A stretch of 30,411 nucleotides of DNA from Spirogloea muscicola (GCA_009602725.1 WELB01000289.1:1-30411), one strand, 5' to 3'. Counted from the first letter of the stretch, positions 9,536-21,164 are shown. Program-made: numbers and translations. The notes: generated by a model from the sequence alone, not told the origin.

Positions 9536-9660
9536 TTTATGTAGGAGGGTCCCCAACGCGGTGGCGCCGCCTGAGCCGGGTATCCTGAGACCTCGCCCCG
9601 CAATGGCCGTGGCGGTGCCTCCGCCAGGGCAGGTGCCCGGCACCATCGCCCGGCGGTGGC
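9536..9660. repeat. GC-rich dispersed repeat, copy 2
   Basis: Reverse-oriented copy of 1917-2040 with the same GGGACCCTCCTA edge (here TAGGAGGGTCCCC) and the CGCCAGGGCAGGTGCCCGG core. Confidence 0.55.
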
Positions 9661-10787
9661 AAGTGAAAGCAGGAAGCGCGGCCAGATTGACTGGTGGCTG
9701 AGAAAGGCCAGCCCAAAGGAATGGACAAGGTCTGAAGGACCCGGAGTACGAAGGACTAGGACTAAGACATCAGCCAGGGAACGCTCAGTAACCTCTAGTC
9801 AGGAGATGCAGGTCTGAGTAGCTAGCCGGCGGAAAGACGTCGCCCCGACGGAAGCCGGAGGCCGCCGCCAAAGCTCGGCCTGTGCGCAAGTGAACCGCAA
9901 AGGTAAGGGACCGCTGCATCGAGATGGCCAAACGCATTTGGAAGACTCGAGCGAGGGACCCGGCTACGTTGAAGCCGGGCTGCTCGCCCTGCTGCCCGAG
10001 GCGGCGGGCCGCTGCACGCCGCGCAAGGCGGTATAGCAAGTCAAGCCATTTCGTGCCAAAGGCTCCGTGCACGTCGACTGCCAGTGGAACAAACTCGTCT
10101 CCCACCGGGTGGTCCGAGTATTTCCGTTCCTTTGCGCCCGCCGCTTGGCAGACTGCGTAGCCCGCCGCCTTCGACAAGCGTTTGGCGCTGCTGGAAACAA
10201 AGCAGTCAGTCGTAACAACGTCGGCAATGAGCCGAGGCCCCCCGCCGAGCGCGCTGGCGACGAGATCGGCGCGCCGGGTGTGGATGCGGCCATCTGACGC
10301 AGCGGTCGGAGGCATGATGCTGGTATTCTCGAGCGCCACCGTGTGCCCGGCCTCGACAAAGATGCCATACATCGCATTCCGCAGCAAGTCGTGTGTTCCT
10401 GTCCGCTCCCCACCCCGTGCGCACCTGAGCATGTGAGCTGCCAACGATGCCGCTTCTGAAATGCGCTCTCCGCACTTAGACTGCTGTACTCCACTGAGGC
10501 AGGCTGGGTGAGGCCGAGGAGGCGGTGCACCGCCGTACGGAAGGCGTCATCGGGCATTTGGAGCGCGTCGTGGATCGGCAGGGCAGACAACCGAGCTGCC
10601 GCCCCTGGTGAGGATGCCGAGAGCAACCGCGCGCACCCCCGGAGGTCGGCCGATGGCAAGAGCCCCATCGCCGTGGTGAAGGAGGCCGCATCTACCTCTG
10701 CCATGAAGCGAGCTTGGGCCCGGAGGTCGGCCGTGCGCGCGAGGTGCGCGAACGTGACGGCCCGTGTCACCAGGGCGGGGTGATCTG
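9660..10787 (-). mobile_element. Longest LINE copy, C-terminal third of ORF2 (copy h)
   Basis: Coding tail at 9785-10787 on the minus strand, 3' UTR at 9660-9784. In order, the translation shows a segment LSALPIHDALQMPDDAFRTA typical of the region after the reverse transcriptase. A Cys/His cluster follows (CGE...HMLRCARGGERTGTHD), then TRRADLV, LIADVVTTD and KERKYSDHPVGDEF. The RxD...D...K spacing resembles the PD-(D/E)XK restriction-like endonuclease of R2/CRE-type LINEs. The ORF ends SDLHLLTRGY. One frameshift lies at about 10440-10500; otherwise the 219-codon terminal frame is open. No reverse transcriptase is present because the copy is 5'-truncated at the fold-back element. It is probably immobile. 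Confidence 0.8.
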
Positions 10788-11072
10788 CAAGCACACAAGA
10801 AACAAAGCAGCTACAAATCACTCAGTAGCCCCTGCTAAGCAGCCGCAGATCAGAGATGCTAGGCTCCTGGAAGTGGGTCCCCTGGCCAGAGCCAGAGGCA
10901 GCAGCGAGGGCTCTGCCGGCACGAAGGTGGCAGTGCTGCCCAGATGGTGACAGCTACCTTCCTCTGGCTCTGGCCAGGGGACCCACTTCCAGGAGCCTAG
11001 CATCTCTAATCTGCGGCTGCTTAGCAGGGGTTACTGAAAGATTCGTAGCTGCTTTGTTTCTTTGTGTGCTTG
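10788..11072. mobile_element. Fold-back / MITE-like element
   Basis: A long inverted repeat with arms of about 100 bp (10788-10900 and about 10967-11072) and a loop of about 70 bp. The arms share CAAGCACACAAGAAACAAAGCAG at the outer ends and CTGGAAGTGGGTCCCCTGGCC inside, with only a handful of mismatches. No open frame belongs to it. It abuts the 5' end of LINE copy h. I could not find a convincing target duplication. Confidence 0.75.
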
Positions 11073-11084
11073 TTTTTCTTAGCG

Positions 11085-11362
11085 CTTCCCCTGGCCCCCT
11101 TCTCGTACTTTGCTCACTCTTTTTGGGGCTGGCTTTTCCAGCCCCTATCCTCAATGGGCGAGCACTTTCTCCTGCCTGTCAAGAAAGAAGGCCTGTCGGC
11201 GGCGCTACAGGGCCAAGTCTTCCGCTGCGCCGACGCGCAAGTGCTTCGCGATGTCAGGGATTGGCTCCTAGACAAAAAACGAAAGTGCTCGCCCATTGAG
11301 GATAGAGGCTGGAAAAGCCAGGCCAAAAACGAATGAACAGAGTACGAGAAGGGGCCAGGGGA
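11085..11362. repeat. Inverted pair of hairpin repeats
   Basis: The left arm (about 11085-11172) and right arm (about 11275-11362) are inverted copies of an 85-bp version of the dispersed repeat (CCCTGGCCCCCTTCTCGTACT ... CAATGGGCGAGCACTTTC). About 100 bp of unique DNA separates them. Each arm also contains its own small hairpin. Confidence 0.7.
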
Positions 11363-11379
11363 CACAACAAAAGGTGCGC

Positions 11380-11440
11380 AACCATAGAGAAAAGACTCTG
11401 GCAGAGGCCAGCCCGAAAAGAATGGAAAATCCACAGCCAA
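11380..11440 (-). repeat. Hairpin repeat copy
   Basis: GAGGCCAGCCCGAAAAGAATGG in minus orientation; one arm is eroded. Confidence 0.45.
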
Positions 11441-11499
11441 AAAGATGCCGATAATGAAGGCTCCTAAACCCCCAACAGCCCGGCTTTTGTGGCGGCGCT

Positions 11500-11560
11500 C
11501 CAACTCCCCAAATTAGCTTGTCGGATTCGTTTGTGCTCACCCGTGGGTACCAATGTCACC
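11500..11560 (+). mobile_element. LINE terminal fragment (copy i)
   Basis: A short plus-strand remnant translating as SDSFVLTRGYQ, the conserved end of the LINE ORF. Nothing upstream is recognisable. Confidence 0.45.
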
Positions 11561-11737
11561 CTGTTGCCTTAGGCACCTTAGTATAGGGCTCCGTATTGTG
11601 TAGCTTCATTCAGTTTGCACTAGACTCTGCCTGAGCAATGTATTGGCTACAATTGCCCTCCCTTTCATTTCATCCTCTCCGTGCCCCTTCTCTCCTACAG
11701 CCGAACTGAAGGACAACCCACGTCTAACTGTTTGTTT

Positions 11738-12359
11738 GTAGAGGCGGGCTGTTACAGCTGCAGTGCCCATCCGAGCTCGGGAAGGAGAGCTCGCTCATAG
11801 AGAAGAGGGGCAGCCGTGGACAGATTCCTAAATCCTGAACCCCAGGCCTGCGAGACTGCGCCCTTGCGGCGCCGGCGGCGGCACAGATGCGAACGGCCGG
11901 CATCGTACGGCCGTCCGACCCGGCCCCGCCGCACCGAAGATGCTTCGACTCTGACGCTGACGCCTCGGGGAAGGGGGGCCGGCACGTCGCGACAGGCCGT
12001 GCTGGTCCACGTGCGCACGCGTCCCGACCTTTCTTTTTGTTTTCCGTCCGCTCCGGGGCAAGATCTTGCGGCCCCAAATTTCGCGCCCGCAACGATGACG
12101 CCGTCCCGGATCGCGTTCACACACTAGGTGGCGGTATGCCAGATGGCGGACACGTAGGCAGAGCTCTCCACTTTTCTGGCTGGTGAGAGGCGTTTTGGTC
12201 TCCACGCCAGCAAAGCCAAGTGAAGGGGTTGCCTTAGGAAAGGTAACCCTTACGGCGCCTTGCTGGGATGCACGCCGGCCTGAGGCGCCGGCGCCGCCGG
12301 TACGGGGGGGTTCTCGCGTTGCTCGTGCGGCGCGAGGGGACGAGAGCGTGGGGGGGGGG
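11738..12359. other. Hairpin-repeat remnant and GC-rich unassigned DNA
   Basis: 11738-11812 is a diverged hairpin repeat (GGGCTGTTACAGC, GGAGAGCTCGCTC). The stretch 11820-12350 is GC-rich and open in several frames on both strands. A minus-strand AIRDGVIVAGAKFGAA segment recalls the start of a LINE endonuclease-like domain, but the rest does not follow. A poly-G run leads into the gap. Confidence 0.3.
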
Positions 12360-12591
12360 NNNNNNNNNNNNNNNNNNNNNNNNNNNNNNNNNNNNNNNNN
12401 NNNNNNNNNNNNNNNNNNNNNNNNNNNNNNNNNNNNNNNNNNNNNNNNNNNNNNNNNNNNNNNNNNNNNNNNNNNNNNNNNNNNNNNNNNNNNNNNNNNN
12501 NNNNNNNNNNNNNNNNNNNNNNNNNNNNNNNNNNNNNNNNNNNNNNNNNNNNNNNNNNNNNNNNNNNNNNNNNNNNNNNNNNNNNNNNNNN
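12360..12591. other. Assembly gap (232 N)
   Basis: Unresolved bases flanked on the left by ten G and on the right by a GA-rich simple repeat, which probably caused the break. Confidence 1.
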
Positions 12592-12672
12592 AGAGAGAGA
12601 GGGAGAGAGGGAGAGCGGGAGAGAGAGAGAGGTAGAGAGGGGGGGGGGGGAGAGGGCAGATGAGGGGGGATG
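12592..12672. repeat. GA-rich microsatellite
   Basis: Imperfect (GAGAGG)n and (GA)n with a G10 run. It continues the low-complexity sequence from the gap. Confidence 0.9.
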
Positions 12673-13138
12673 CGGAGGGGGTCGGAAAGAGCACCTGAGC
12701 TGCGGCGGCTGCGGCTGACGGCTGCAAGGGGCTTCAGCTGGCGTTTCGGCAGGCACCCTTCGAGCTCCGTTCACCCTGTAGTGGGCTGTTTGCCCAGCTC
12801 GCCGGCATCGGCAAGCTCAATTCTTCCTTTCAGCAGGCACCTCCTTTCTACTCACAAGGTGAAGTGGCGACCTTGTCCTGCACTTGGAAAAGGGTGCGCC
12901 GGATCCTGGCCCCGGAGGCCGCAGCGAGTGAGGAACTGGAGGAGGGAGGCGGAAGGTGAGGAGCCCAGCTGCAGCTTGAGCTGAGGGAGGAGCGAGAGAC
13001 GGAGACGAGATCTCGGGCGGCGGAGCTGGTGACCGAGTGGGGCGGCGGCTTGGCAGCTGTGGCTCGCGGGCCGGCCTGCCCCTCGACTCCGTAGTTGGGT
13101 CTGGGCGGCAGAGCAAGCATTCCGGTCGCGAGGGCGAG

Positions 13139-16100
13139 ATGGTGCCTCGGCGGCGGAGCAGCAGCAGCCGCGTAGCACCAGCAGGCTGGAGCTGGCCTGC
13201 CTGCGCACTAGCCGCAGCGCTGCTGCTCGTCGGCGTCCTGGCGCACCCCATCTGCGAGGACTTCTGTGAGCGAGCCGCTGCCGAGGCCCACAAACAAGGA
13301 TGTCACGACCGTCTGGGCTTCAGCTGGGATCGTGAGAGAATGCTCAGAATGTGGTTGCTGCTGCAGTAAGAGCGGCTGTAAAAGCCAGCCAGTTGATCTC
13401 GCAGGGAGCCACTTGCAATGCCTACACCTCCTCTGACACCGTCCTTGCCCACTTGCGGCTCTGGCTGCGCCGCCAGCGGGGCCGGTGCTGCAGTCTCCTG
13501 CAGGGCCCTTCTGCATGCAGCTCTACGGAGGCGTATACGCCGACCTTGGCCTGCTGCAACTATGCAGCGGATGTTGCCCTGCAGCTGCAGCTCAACAGCA
13601 TGCTCTTTCTGGTTGGCGCTGGCGATGTCCTCGCTTGCCGGGCCTTCCCGCAGCGCGCCACTTGCGCCGTAACCTGCCGCCCTCCCAAGCCAACACCTGG
13701 TTCTGGCGGCCAGTGGAACTCTGGCTTGCACGTCCAAACCCCATGCTGACTGACTCAATGGTCGGCGCTCTGTCTCTGCAGCAATGCGACCCGTGGGCTG
13801 CGCACCTGTTTGACTCAGAAGTTGGGGCTACTCGCGCTCTGCCGCTGCTATGCTTGGGGAGCTACTGCGATGCCGCCTACACAGCATGCGCGGGCCTCGC
13901 CGTCTCCTTCTCCCCCTTCCACGTCCAATACCTGCAGGCGCAACAGGACCAGCCCAATGCGCTGCCTAGCGCGGTGCCCTTCCGCTTGAGCGATGCGTAC
14001 CCAACACTGCAAGCATTCCGGCTTGACTTTTGCGCATCACCGTACAAGGCGCGCTGTTTCAGCGGCGTGCCGTATGACCCCAGCGGCCCCCTGCCCCCTG
14101 CACCACCGCCTCCTCCTCATGTGCCATCGCCGCCAAGCAACTCAGCCCCAGCACTGCCGGACGTCTGCATCGACCACGTTGACGATGGATACTACCTGGG
14201 CATGCAACCACATCCCGACGGCACAAACCGCGTCTTCTTGCACACGCGGAAGGGTGCTGTGTACCTTGCGCAGATTCCGCCAGAGGGCAGCGGGCAGAAG
14301 TTTGGCAACATGTCCCTTGTAAGCCATAAGCGACAAAGCAAAGCGCAGAGACTGCATCTGACACCACTGCACGACAGCGAGCAAGCACTTCTGGCCCTTG
14401 GCAAGGCCACCATAACCACCCCACGACTGCCGTCTGGATACGTCCGCTTGACCACTCTCTCGCTTCCTGGCGCAGTTTCTAGACCTCAGGAAACGGGTTA
14501 CCTTCAACGGCGAGCGCGGTCTCTTGGGCTTTGCTCTGCATCCAGACTACCTCGTCAATGGCCGCTTCTTTGTCTCATACATCTGCAACGGCACCAAGCA
14601 CCCCGACTGCCAAGAGACGGCCGGTGCGAGTGCATTGAGGTCAATGAGTGCCACATGCCATACCCTGGTCCTGGACTTGGAATCCTGCTGCAGCCAAAGT
14701 GTGAGGCGAACACCATTGTTGCCGAGTACAATGCAGGCCCCAGCCCGGAGACTGCAACAGTGGCCACCAAAGTGGAGGCCCGGCGACTCCTCACATTCGC
14801 GAGCTGAGGCGAGCGCATTTGCGAAGATGGCATGCAGACTGCGGCCGCGCTAGTCTGCATCCTGAGCCTGGTGGCTTGGCTTTCACTTAGGCCGTACCTG
14901 AATCAGAACGGCGGCCACATACTCTTTCGCTGCACTGTGCGGGAGCCGTACATGTACTACATGTCTGGCGATGGAGGTGGAACTGGCGACCTTTTCAATT
15001 TTGCTCAGCGGGGGACGACCTTTCTTGGCAAGATGTTGCTGCTGGCTGTGGACGGGTACACCGACACAAAGCCGTAGAGTATACCGCCAGACAACCCATT
15101 TGTGGGTGTCCCAGGCATCCGCCCGGAAATATATGCGCTCGGCCTCCGCAACCCCTGGGGCTGCGTCTTTGACCGCGACAACGACGACTTCCTCTGTGCT
15201 GATATTGGGCAGGTCCGATGGCTAGTCATGTCCTTTCATGCTTCCACAACGTTGGAATGCTTCGACTTGTCATCCGACGTTTGCTCGCTTCTAACTTGAC
15301 GCCACCACACTGTCGCTATGGCAATTACTGCCTCATTGGGTCCCGGTCGCTCTCCCTGCCACTATGATGTCAAATGCAACCAGGACACTGTTGAGGAGGT
15401 TGACGTCATCGAGGTCGGAGGCAATTACGGGTGGCGCATGTTTGAAGGTGCATACGAAGCCCATCCTCGCAGGGGCTTTGCTGGCAAGGACTTGCAATGC
15501 CACCGCGCTGCCCTCTGCTGGGCACCCCACCTGCAATCTGCAAGCAAGTCGACCAGACAGTCAGGCAGGGTGTAGACCTGACTAGGACTGCTCCCATGGC
15601 GGGCGCACAGGCATGCGGAATTTCACAGAGATTGCCGCTTATGACAAGCACGCCCCACCTGGTGGCTTGACCAATCCCCGCCGCATCTTTGGGTCACTCA
15701 AGGTGGGAGCTCCTCAATGCAAATACTTTTAGATGCTTTGCTCGTGCTTTAGTGAAGCAGTCGAGAATGGCCAGAAAGTATTCTGACTCTATGGACTGAG
15801 CTCACCTGCTTGGTCCGTCTGTCGGCAGTGGCCGAAGGCAACGTATACCCACTCGGACCCACACGTCACAATCGCGGAAGCTGCAATCATCAGCGGGCCT
15901 GTGTACCGCTCGCCACGAGTTCCCTGCTACATTGGCAAGTACTTCTATGCCGACCAATATGGAGCATTGTGGATTGCGACTGACACGAGCGGACCCGGAT
16001 AACAGCGGTGAACCACCATGGCGACGCAGTCTGTCAGGTTCTACGCTGCTCGGGAGACCACACTCAGCATCCCATTCAGCCACACGCCCGACGGGCCGCT

Positions 16101-16200
16101 CTTGGTGCCAGAGCTTCACAGCTGGGGGGAAGACTATCTTGGTGACCCGCACATACTAATGCCCAGCGGCGTGTACAAGATCGTTGGCCACGACCACTGT
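13139..16200 (+). other. HIPL (HHIP-like, sugar dehydrogenase-type) module
   Basis: Recognised from a series of motifs in HIPL order: ACCNYAADVALQLQ and CDPWAAHLF in the Cys-rich N-terminus, HPDGTNRVFLHTRKGAVYLA, then GERGLLGFALHPDYLVNGRF. GRCECIEVNEC, MYYMSGDGGGTGDLFNFAQ, EIYALGLRNPWGCVFDR, EEVDVIEVGGNYGWRMFEG and SWGEDYLGDPHILMPSGVYK follow. In plant HIPLs the segment before GQILFGPDG has a His pair; one of these aligns with the catalytic His of soluble PQQ glucose dehydrogenase. Here it reads NQNGGHILF, so that His appears to be Gln. Function of plant and algal HIPLs is poorly known. Confidence 0.75.
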
Positions 16201-16219
16201 GGCATCGCCAGCTGCGCTG

Positions 16220-16440
16220 GGCAGCCCCCGCCGCCAGCGAGGTCCCCTGCGGGCATGCCGCCCATCAGTGTGCCCCCAAACTCTCCCCCTCCTCTGCTGC
16301 ACCCGCCGAGGCCCCCTCCCAGGTCTCCTCCGCCGCCGCTGCTTCCAAGGCCCCCTCCTAGGCCCCACCATCCTCCACAATTCCAGCCGCTGTCGCCGCA
16401 CCCCAACAGCGCTCCTCCTCCTCCTCCACTCACCACCAGC
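16220..16440 (+). other. Proline-rich linker
   Basis: A single uninterrupted frame runs from the HIPL C-terminus (GVYKIVGHDHCG) through about 75 residues rich in PPP, PRPPP and SPPP to the start of the oxidase domain (MLKDNIGISGTLAVLAQYN). Such stretches are hydroxyproline-rich and O-glycosylated in algal wall and matrix proteins. There is no stop, start context or splice signal separating the two halves here, which is the main evidence for a fusion. Confidence 0.8.
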
Positions 16441-18704
16441 TTCACGATGCTCAAAGACAACATTGGCATCTCCGGCACCCTGGCTGTGCTGGCACAATAT
16501 AATACCATACTCTTTCTTGACCGCACCGACATCGTCGAGACAGGCACCATGGCCAGTGATGATGACCTCCCGCTTTGCTCATGAGGTGGAGTTCAGCACC
16601 ATCAGTTCCCAGGTTTGTGGCATTCTTCAACTTCAGACCTGAAGCCTTAACCCTGTCTGCAACTTGCATGTACTCTATGACAGTGTTCGGTCTCGTGAGC
16701 CTCAGCACTATCGATGATTGCTGTGCAGGCACGCGGCCTCTATGGGCCCATGACAAATGCGTACGGAGCCTGCGGTCACACAACATCCGATGGAATTGTG
16801 CTAATTGCCGGTGGCATGGGGAACGGCTCTGATCCGAAGGGCTGGTATGCGCTTTGGAGCTTTGAACAGCGGCCATATGGCTCCGCTGACTTCAATCTTA
16901 CAGAGCAGGCCCTCAGGACAAGAAGGTCAGCCAAAGCAGCTTCTCACCGTGCTGTGTCCCATCTTAACTCGGGCTCATATGTACATGATAGGCTCAGAAA
17001 CACTTGTAATCAAGCTCATATTCATGATAATGGCACTCAAAGCAGTGGAGCACTGCAAGTCATAAGCTGGTCCCTCACTTGCTGCCTGCGGGCCAGTCAA
17101 CGGGCAATTTTCATCCGCACAGAGGCTGCAGGATGGCAACATGGTTCTCGTCGGTGGTGAGGGGATGAGTAGCGAAACGGGCTTGTTCGCTGCAACAAGC
17201 TCCTCATATGAGCTGCTTTGGAAGCAGAGACCTCTTGAGAGTTCCAACACGCACCCCATTCCACTCCTCCTGATGGACGGGTTCTACGACCTCTATCCCA
17301 TCGTGCACCTTCTTCCCAATGGCAACCTTTTTCTGCTTGTCAACACCAAGGTGCTAAAGAAGCTCAAAAGCTTATATCAGTTCAGCATCACTTGTCAGTT
17401 CTTCCTGCATCCGGCCTTCACTAGCCATCCTGCCCTTGATGTCTCTATGCGAAGCTCGCTGTCTGCTTTGAAGCTCGCTGTCTGCTTTGTGTAGGATAGT
17501 GAGATAGTAATAGTAACCCTTTGTAAGGCCTGCGCCCCAGGCTTGTGAGCTAGACATCAGTGCTGGAAACGGCAACTGCTCCCGTGTTTTGCCCAATATT
17601 GCTGTCAGCGGGGACCTCACTTCTCAGTCAAGGACCAGCCCCTATGCTTCTGGCAGCTTCATGCTCCGGCTGGACGCTGCAGCTGGATGATGCTGCAGTC
17701 ATCATGGTCTGCGGAGGCGGTTTCCCAGCCACAGCTTCATGCAGCACTCTCCAGCTCAGTGAATTATCACCAGTGTGGAGTTATGAGAAAATGCCCGGGC
17801 CGCGCACTATGTTCAGCACTGTCCTTCTGCCGATGGCACCGTCCTCTTCATCAATGGCGCTTCCTCTGGTTCAGCAGGTGAACCTGAGAACTCTTGATTC
17901 TCCAGACATGGTCTTAGTGAGAATGAGAGCACTTGGCTCCTCTGCTACACCCTGTTGCGAAGTAGCTACAGGCCCATCTGGGATCACAGTCCCCTATATG
18001 TACAAGAGTGTCAAGCAGCCGAACTTTGAAAGACTTCTCGAGTCGAGCTGCTCTGGCCACTAGCCTTTTAGCTTGCCTTGTCCAGCACTGACTTCGAGAA
18101 TTGTCCTTGGCAGCACAAGATGACTTGGATGAGCCTTTGTTGACCCCGTCCTTTTGGACCCTAGCCACACGCGAGGCAGCCCTTTGAGATTCCAAGTCCT
18201 GCCACCATCCACCATCGCCAGGCCAGATCAAGCATCCGCAACCCTCAACTTTGATGGGACGGTCATAGTTGCAGGCGGCAGCACCATCACGAAGAAGCCC
18301 CCATTGCAGTACCCTTCAAGCGTCCCGCTCTCAGTGGAGGCCTCTTCACCGCACTACTTGTCGCCGCAGCTTGCACCGCGGCCGAGCTTAGTTCCCACCT
18401 TGTCAACCAAACAGCTCTTATACAACAGCTCGTACTCGCTCTCCTTTTCAGCGGGCCCAGTCAGCTCGGTAGACATTGTGCTCATTGACCCCGGCGTGGC
18501 CACGCACGGCCGGAATATGGGACAGCGAATGCTTGTGCTCGCCTCTGGCAGCCTTGCACGGAGATCAGTTGGGAGGTGCTCGGCATCTTTTACTAGCCCA
18601 CCAACGGCATCCATTTGCCCCATTACCTGCTCTTCGTGGTGGTGCACAGTGCATCAAACACGCCACCTGTGCCATCCACTGGTTTGTGGATCAGTGTTGG
18701 TTAA
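16441..18704 (+). other. Glyoxal/galactose-oxidase-type module
   Basis: Motifs in family order: ILFLDRTDIVETG, HEVEFSTISS, ACGHTTSDGIVLIAGG, RLQDGNMVLVGG, FYDLYPIVHLLPNGNLFL. Then PYASGSFMLRLD, VIMVCGGG, PVWSYEKMPGPRTM, DGTVLFINGASSGSA (after a shift), LPPSTIARPDQAS, DGTVIVAGG, GVATHGRNMGQRML and the terminal STGLWISVG. The Cys of the thioether cofactor and the distal His (ATHG) are present. The Tyr that crosslinks to Cys aligns with Phe in QFSSAQRLQDG. The adjacent Tyr-His copper ligands (RMYHS in plant GLOX) align with Asp-Gln in RPDQA. A working copper-radical site is therefore unlikely. Confidence 0.75.
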
Positions 18705-19436
18705 GCACCTAAATTTTGGATAAGCACCTACATAGCCCTTGCTTCTCCAGGCCAGCTCAGCTACTGCTACTGTCTTCGACATTTTTGGCCTGCTGCCATT
18801 GCAGCTCCGCTGTTCCTCATTTATTATTGACCGGATTGAACATCGCCATCAAAGTTCTTCGTTTACACCACTGCTAGTCGGTTGGTCTTGCCAAATGACT
18901 TTCGTGCAGGTGATGCGGAAAATCAAAGCTCTCGACAATTCTGGGCCAGTGAACTTTGATGAGACGTAGATGCAGGAGGCGCAGGATCCACCGGAAGCGA
19001 GGTTGCAAAGTAAAGGCCGCATCTCATGATACGAAAAGCATCTAGTGAACGGATCCATGAGACATCAAGCAGACAAAAAATGTTCTTTTGACGATCACGG
19101 AGCAAAAGATAGTCGGAGGAGGGGCAAATATCTGGGCATGTGCTTCTTAGTAAGAGTGCTACAACTTGAAGTTGAGGTTTCCCTCGACTTCCTAAGCACG
19201 GAGATGCTCCAACTCAAGCTTTATCATTGATCATATTGTTCTCACTGCTCCAACCAATGGTCTACCACCCCTTAGACCTTGTCCATTGTAATTTGGGCTG
19301 GCCTCTGACAGCCATCGGCGCCATTAGAGTAGCTACTTTATTCTGTCTCCCATGCACCGTGGCCCATGACCTATTCCTCTTAGTAAGTATAAGTAAGCTT
19401 CTCCAATCGAGGTTGAAAGCAGGCCAACATAACATC
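18705..19436. other. Intergenic region with one hairpin repeat
   Basis: No coding exon recognised. AAGCACCTA occurs twice just after the stop of the fusion gene (18703, 18723). A hairpin repeat lies at about 19273-19330 (TTGTCCATTGTAATTTGGGCTGGCCTCTGACAGCC). This stretch contains the 3' flanks of two convergent genes. Confidence 0.5.
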
Positions 19437-20908
<1,472 letters not shown>

Positions 20909-21164
20909 CTCATGGCGGAGTCAGCACGTCGTATCTGACGAAGTAGGTCCCTCTTGGACAACCGCAGAGGACAGACGCCAGAGCGGCCTCTGTGACGTGC
21001 AATTAATGGTGTGGAGGATACAGAGGAGGTGCCCCGGCGGCGCACCTTCTTGGTCGCTCTTGGCGGTGCCGTGGACGGGCGCCGTGGCCGCGCCGCCGCG
21101 GAGCCAGGCGAGAGGCCGCGAGGCCGCCGCCCGGCCGGCANAGGCGGAGGAGCAAGAGGGACGT

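Larger units (their letters stand above)
13139..18704 (+). pseudogene. HIPL - Pro-rich linker - glyoxal oxidase fusion, broken
   Basis: Two secreted oxidoreductase families in one locus. Exons by eye: 13139-13265, 13504-13668, 13782-14318, 14476-~14796, 14891-15212, 15384-~15490, ~15610-15699, 15829-16612, 16729-16925, 17097-17350, 17561-17877, 18165-18704. The product starts with a signal peptide (about residues 1-35). A HIPL domain follows (N-terminal Cys-rich part, then the glucose/sorbosone-dehydrogenase propeller), then a linker of about 75 residues rich in PPP. A galactose/glyoxal-oxidase (radical-copper) domain ends STGLWISVG. Lesions: shifts near 13535, 14618, 16575, 17695, 17830 and 18575, a TAG at 15075-15077, and stops at 16000-16002 and 16009-16011. 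Splice phases otherwise agree. Either a recently decayed gene or, less likely, clustered sequence errors. The family acts outside the cell on sugars and aldehydes. Confidence 0.7.

Noticed and set aside
11752-12190. Possible LINE endonuclease-like start (AIRDGVIVAGAKF) on the minus strand
   Set aside because: A single short similarity with no following Asp/Asp/Lys motifs; not enough to call.
11828-12774. Long open frames crossing the N gap
   Set aside because: They are held open by unknown bases; the flanks are low-complexity or GC-rich.
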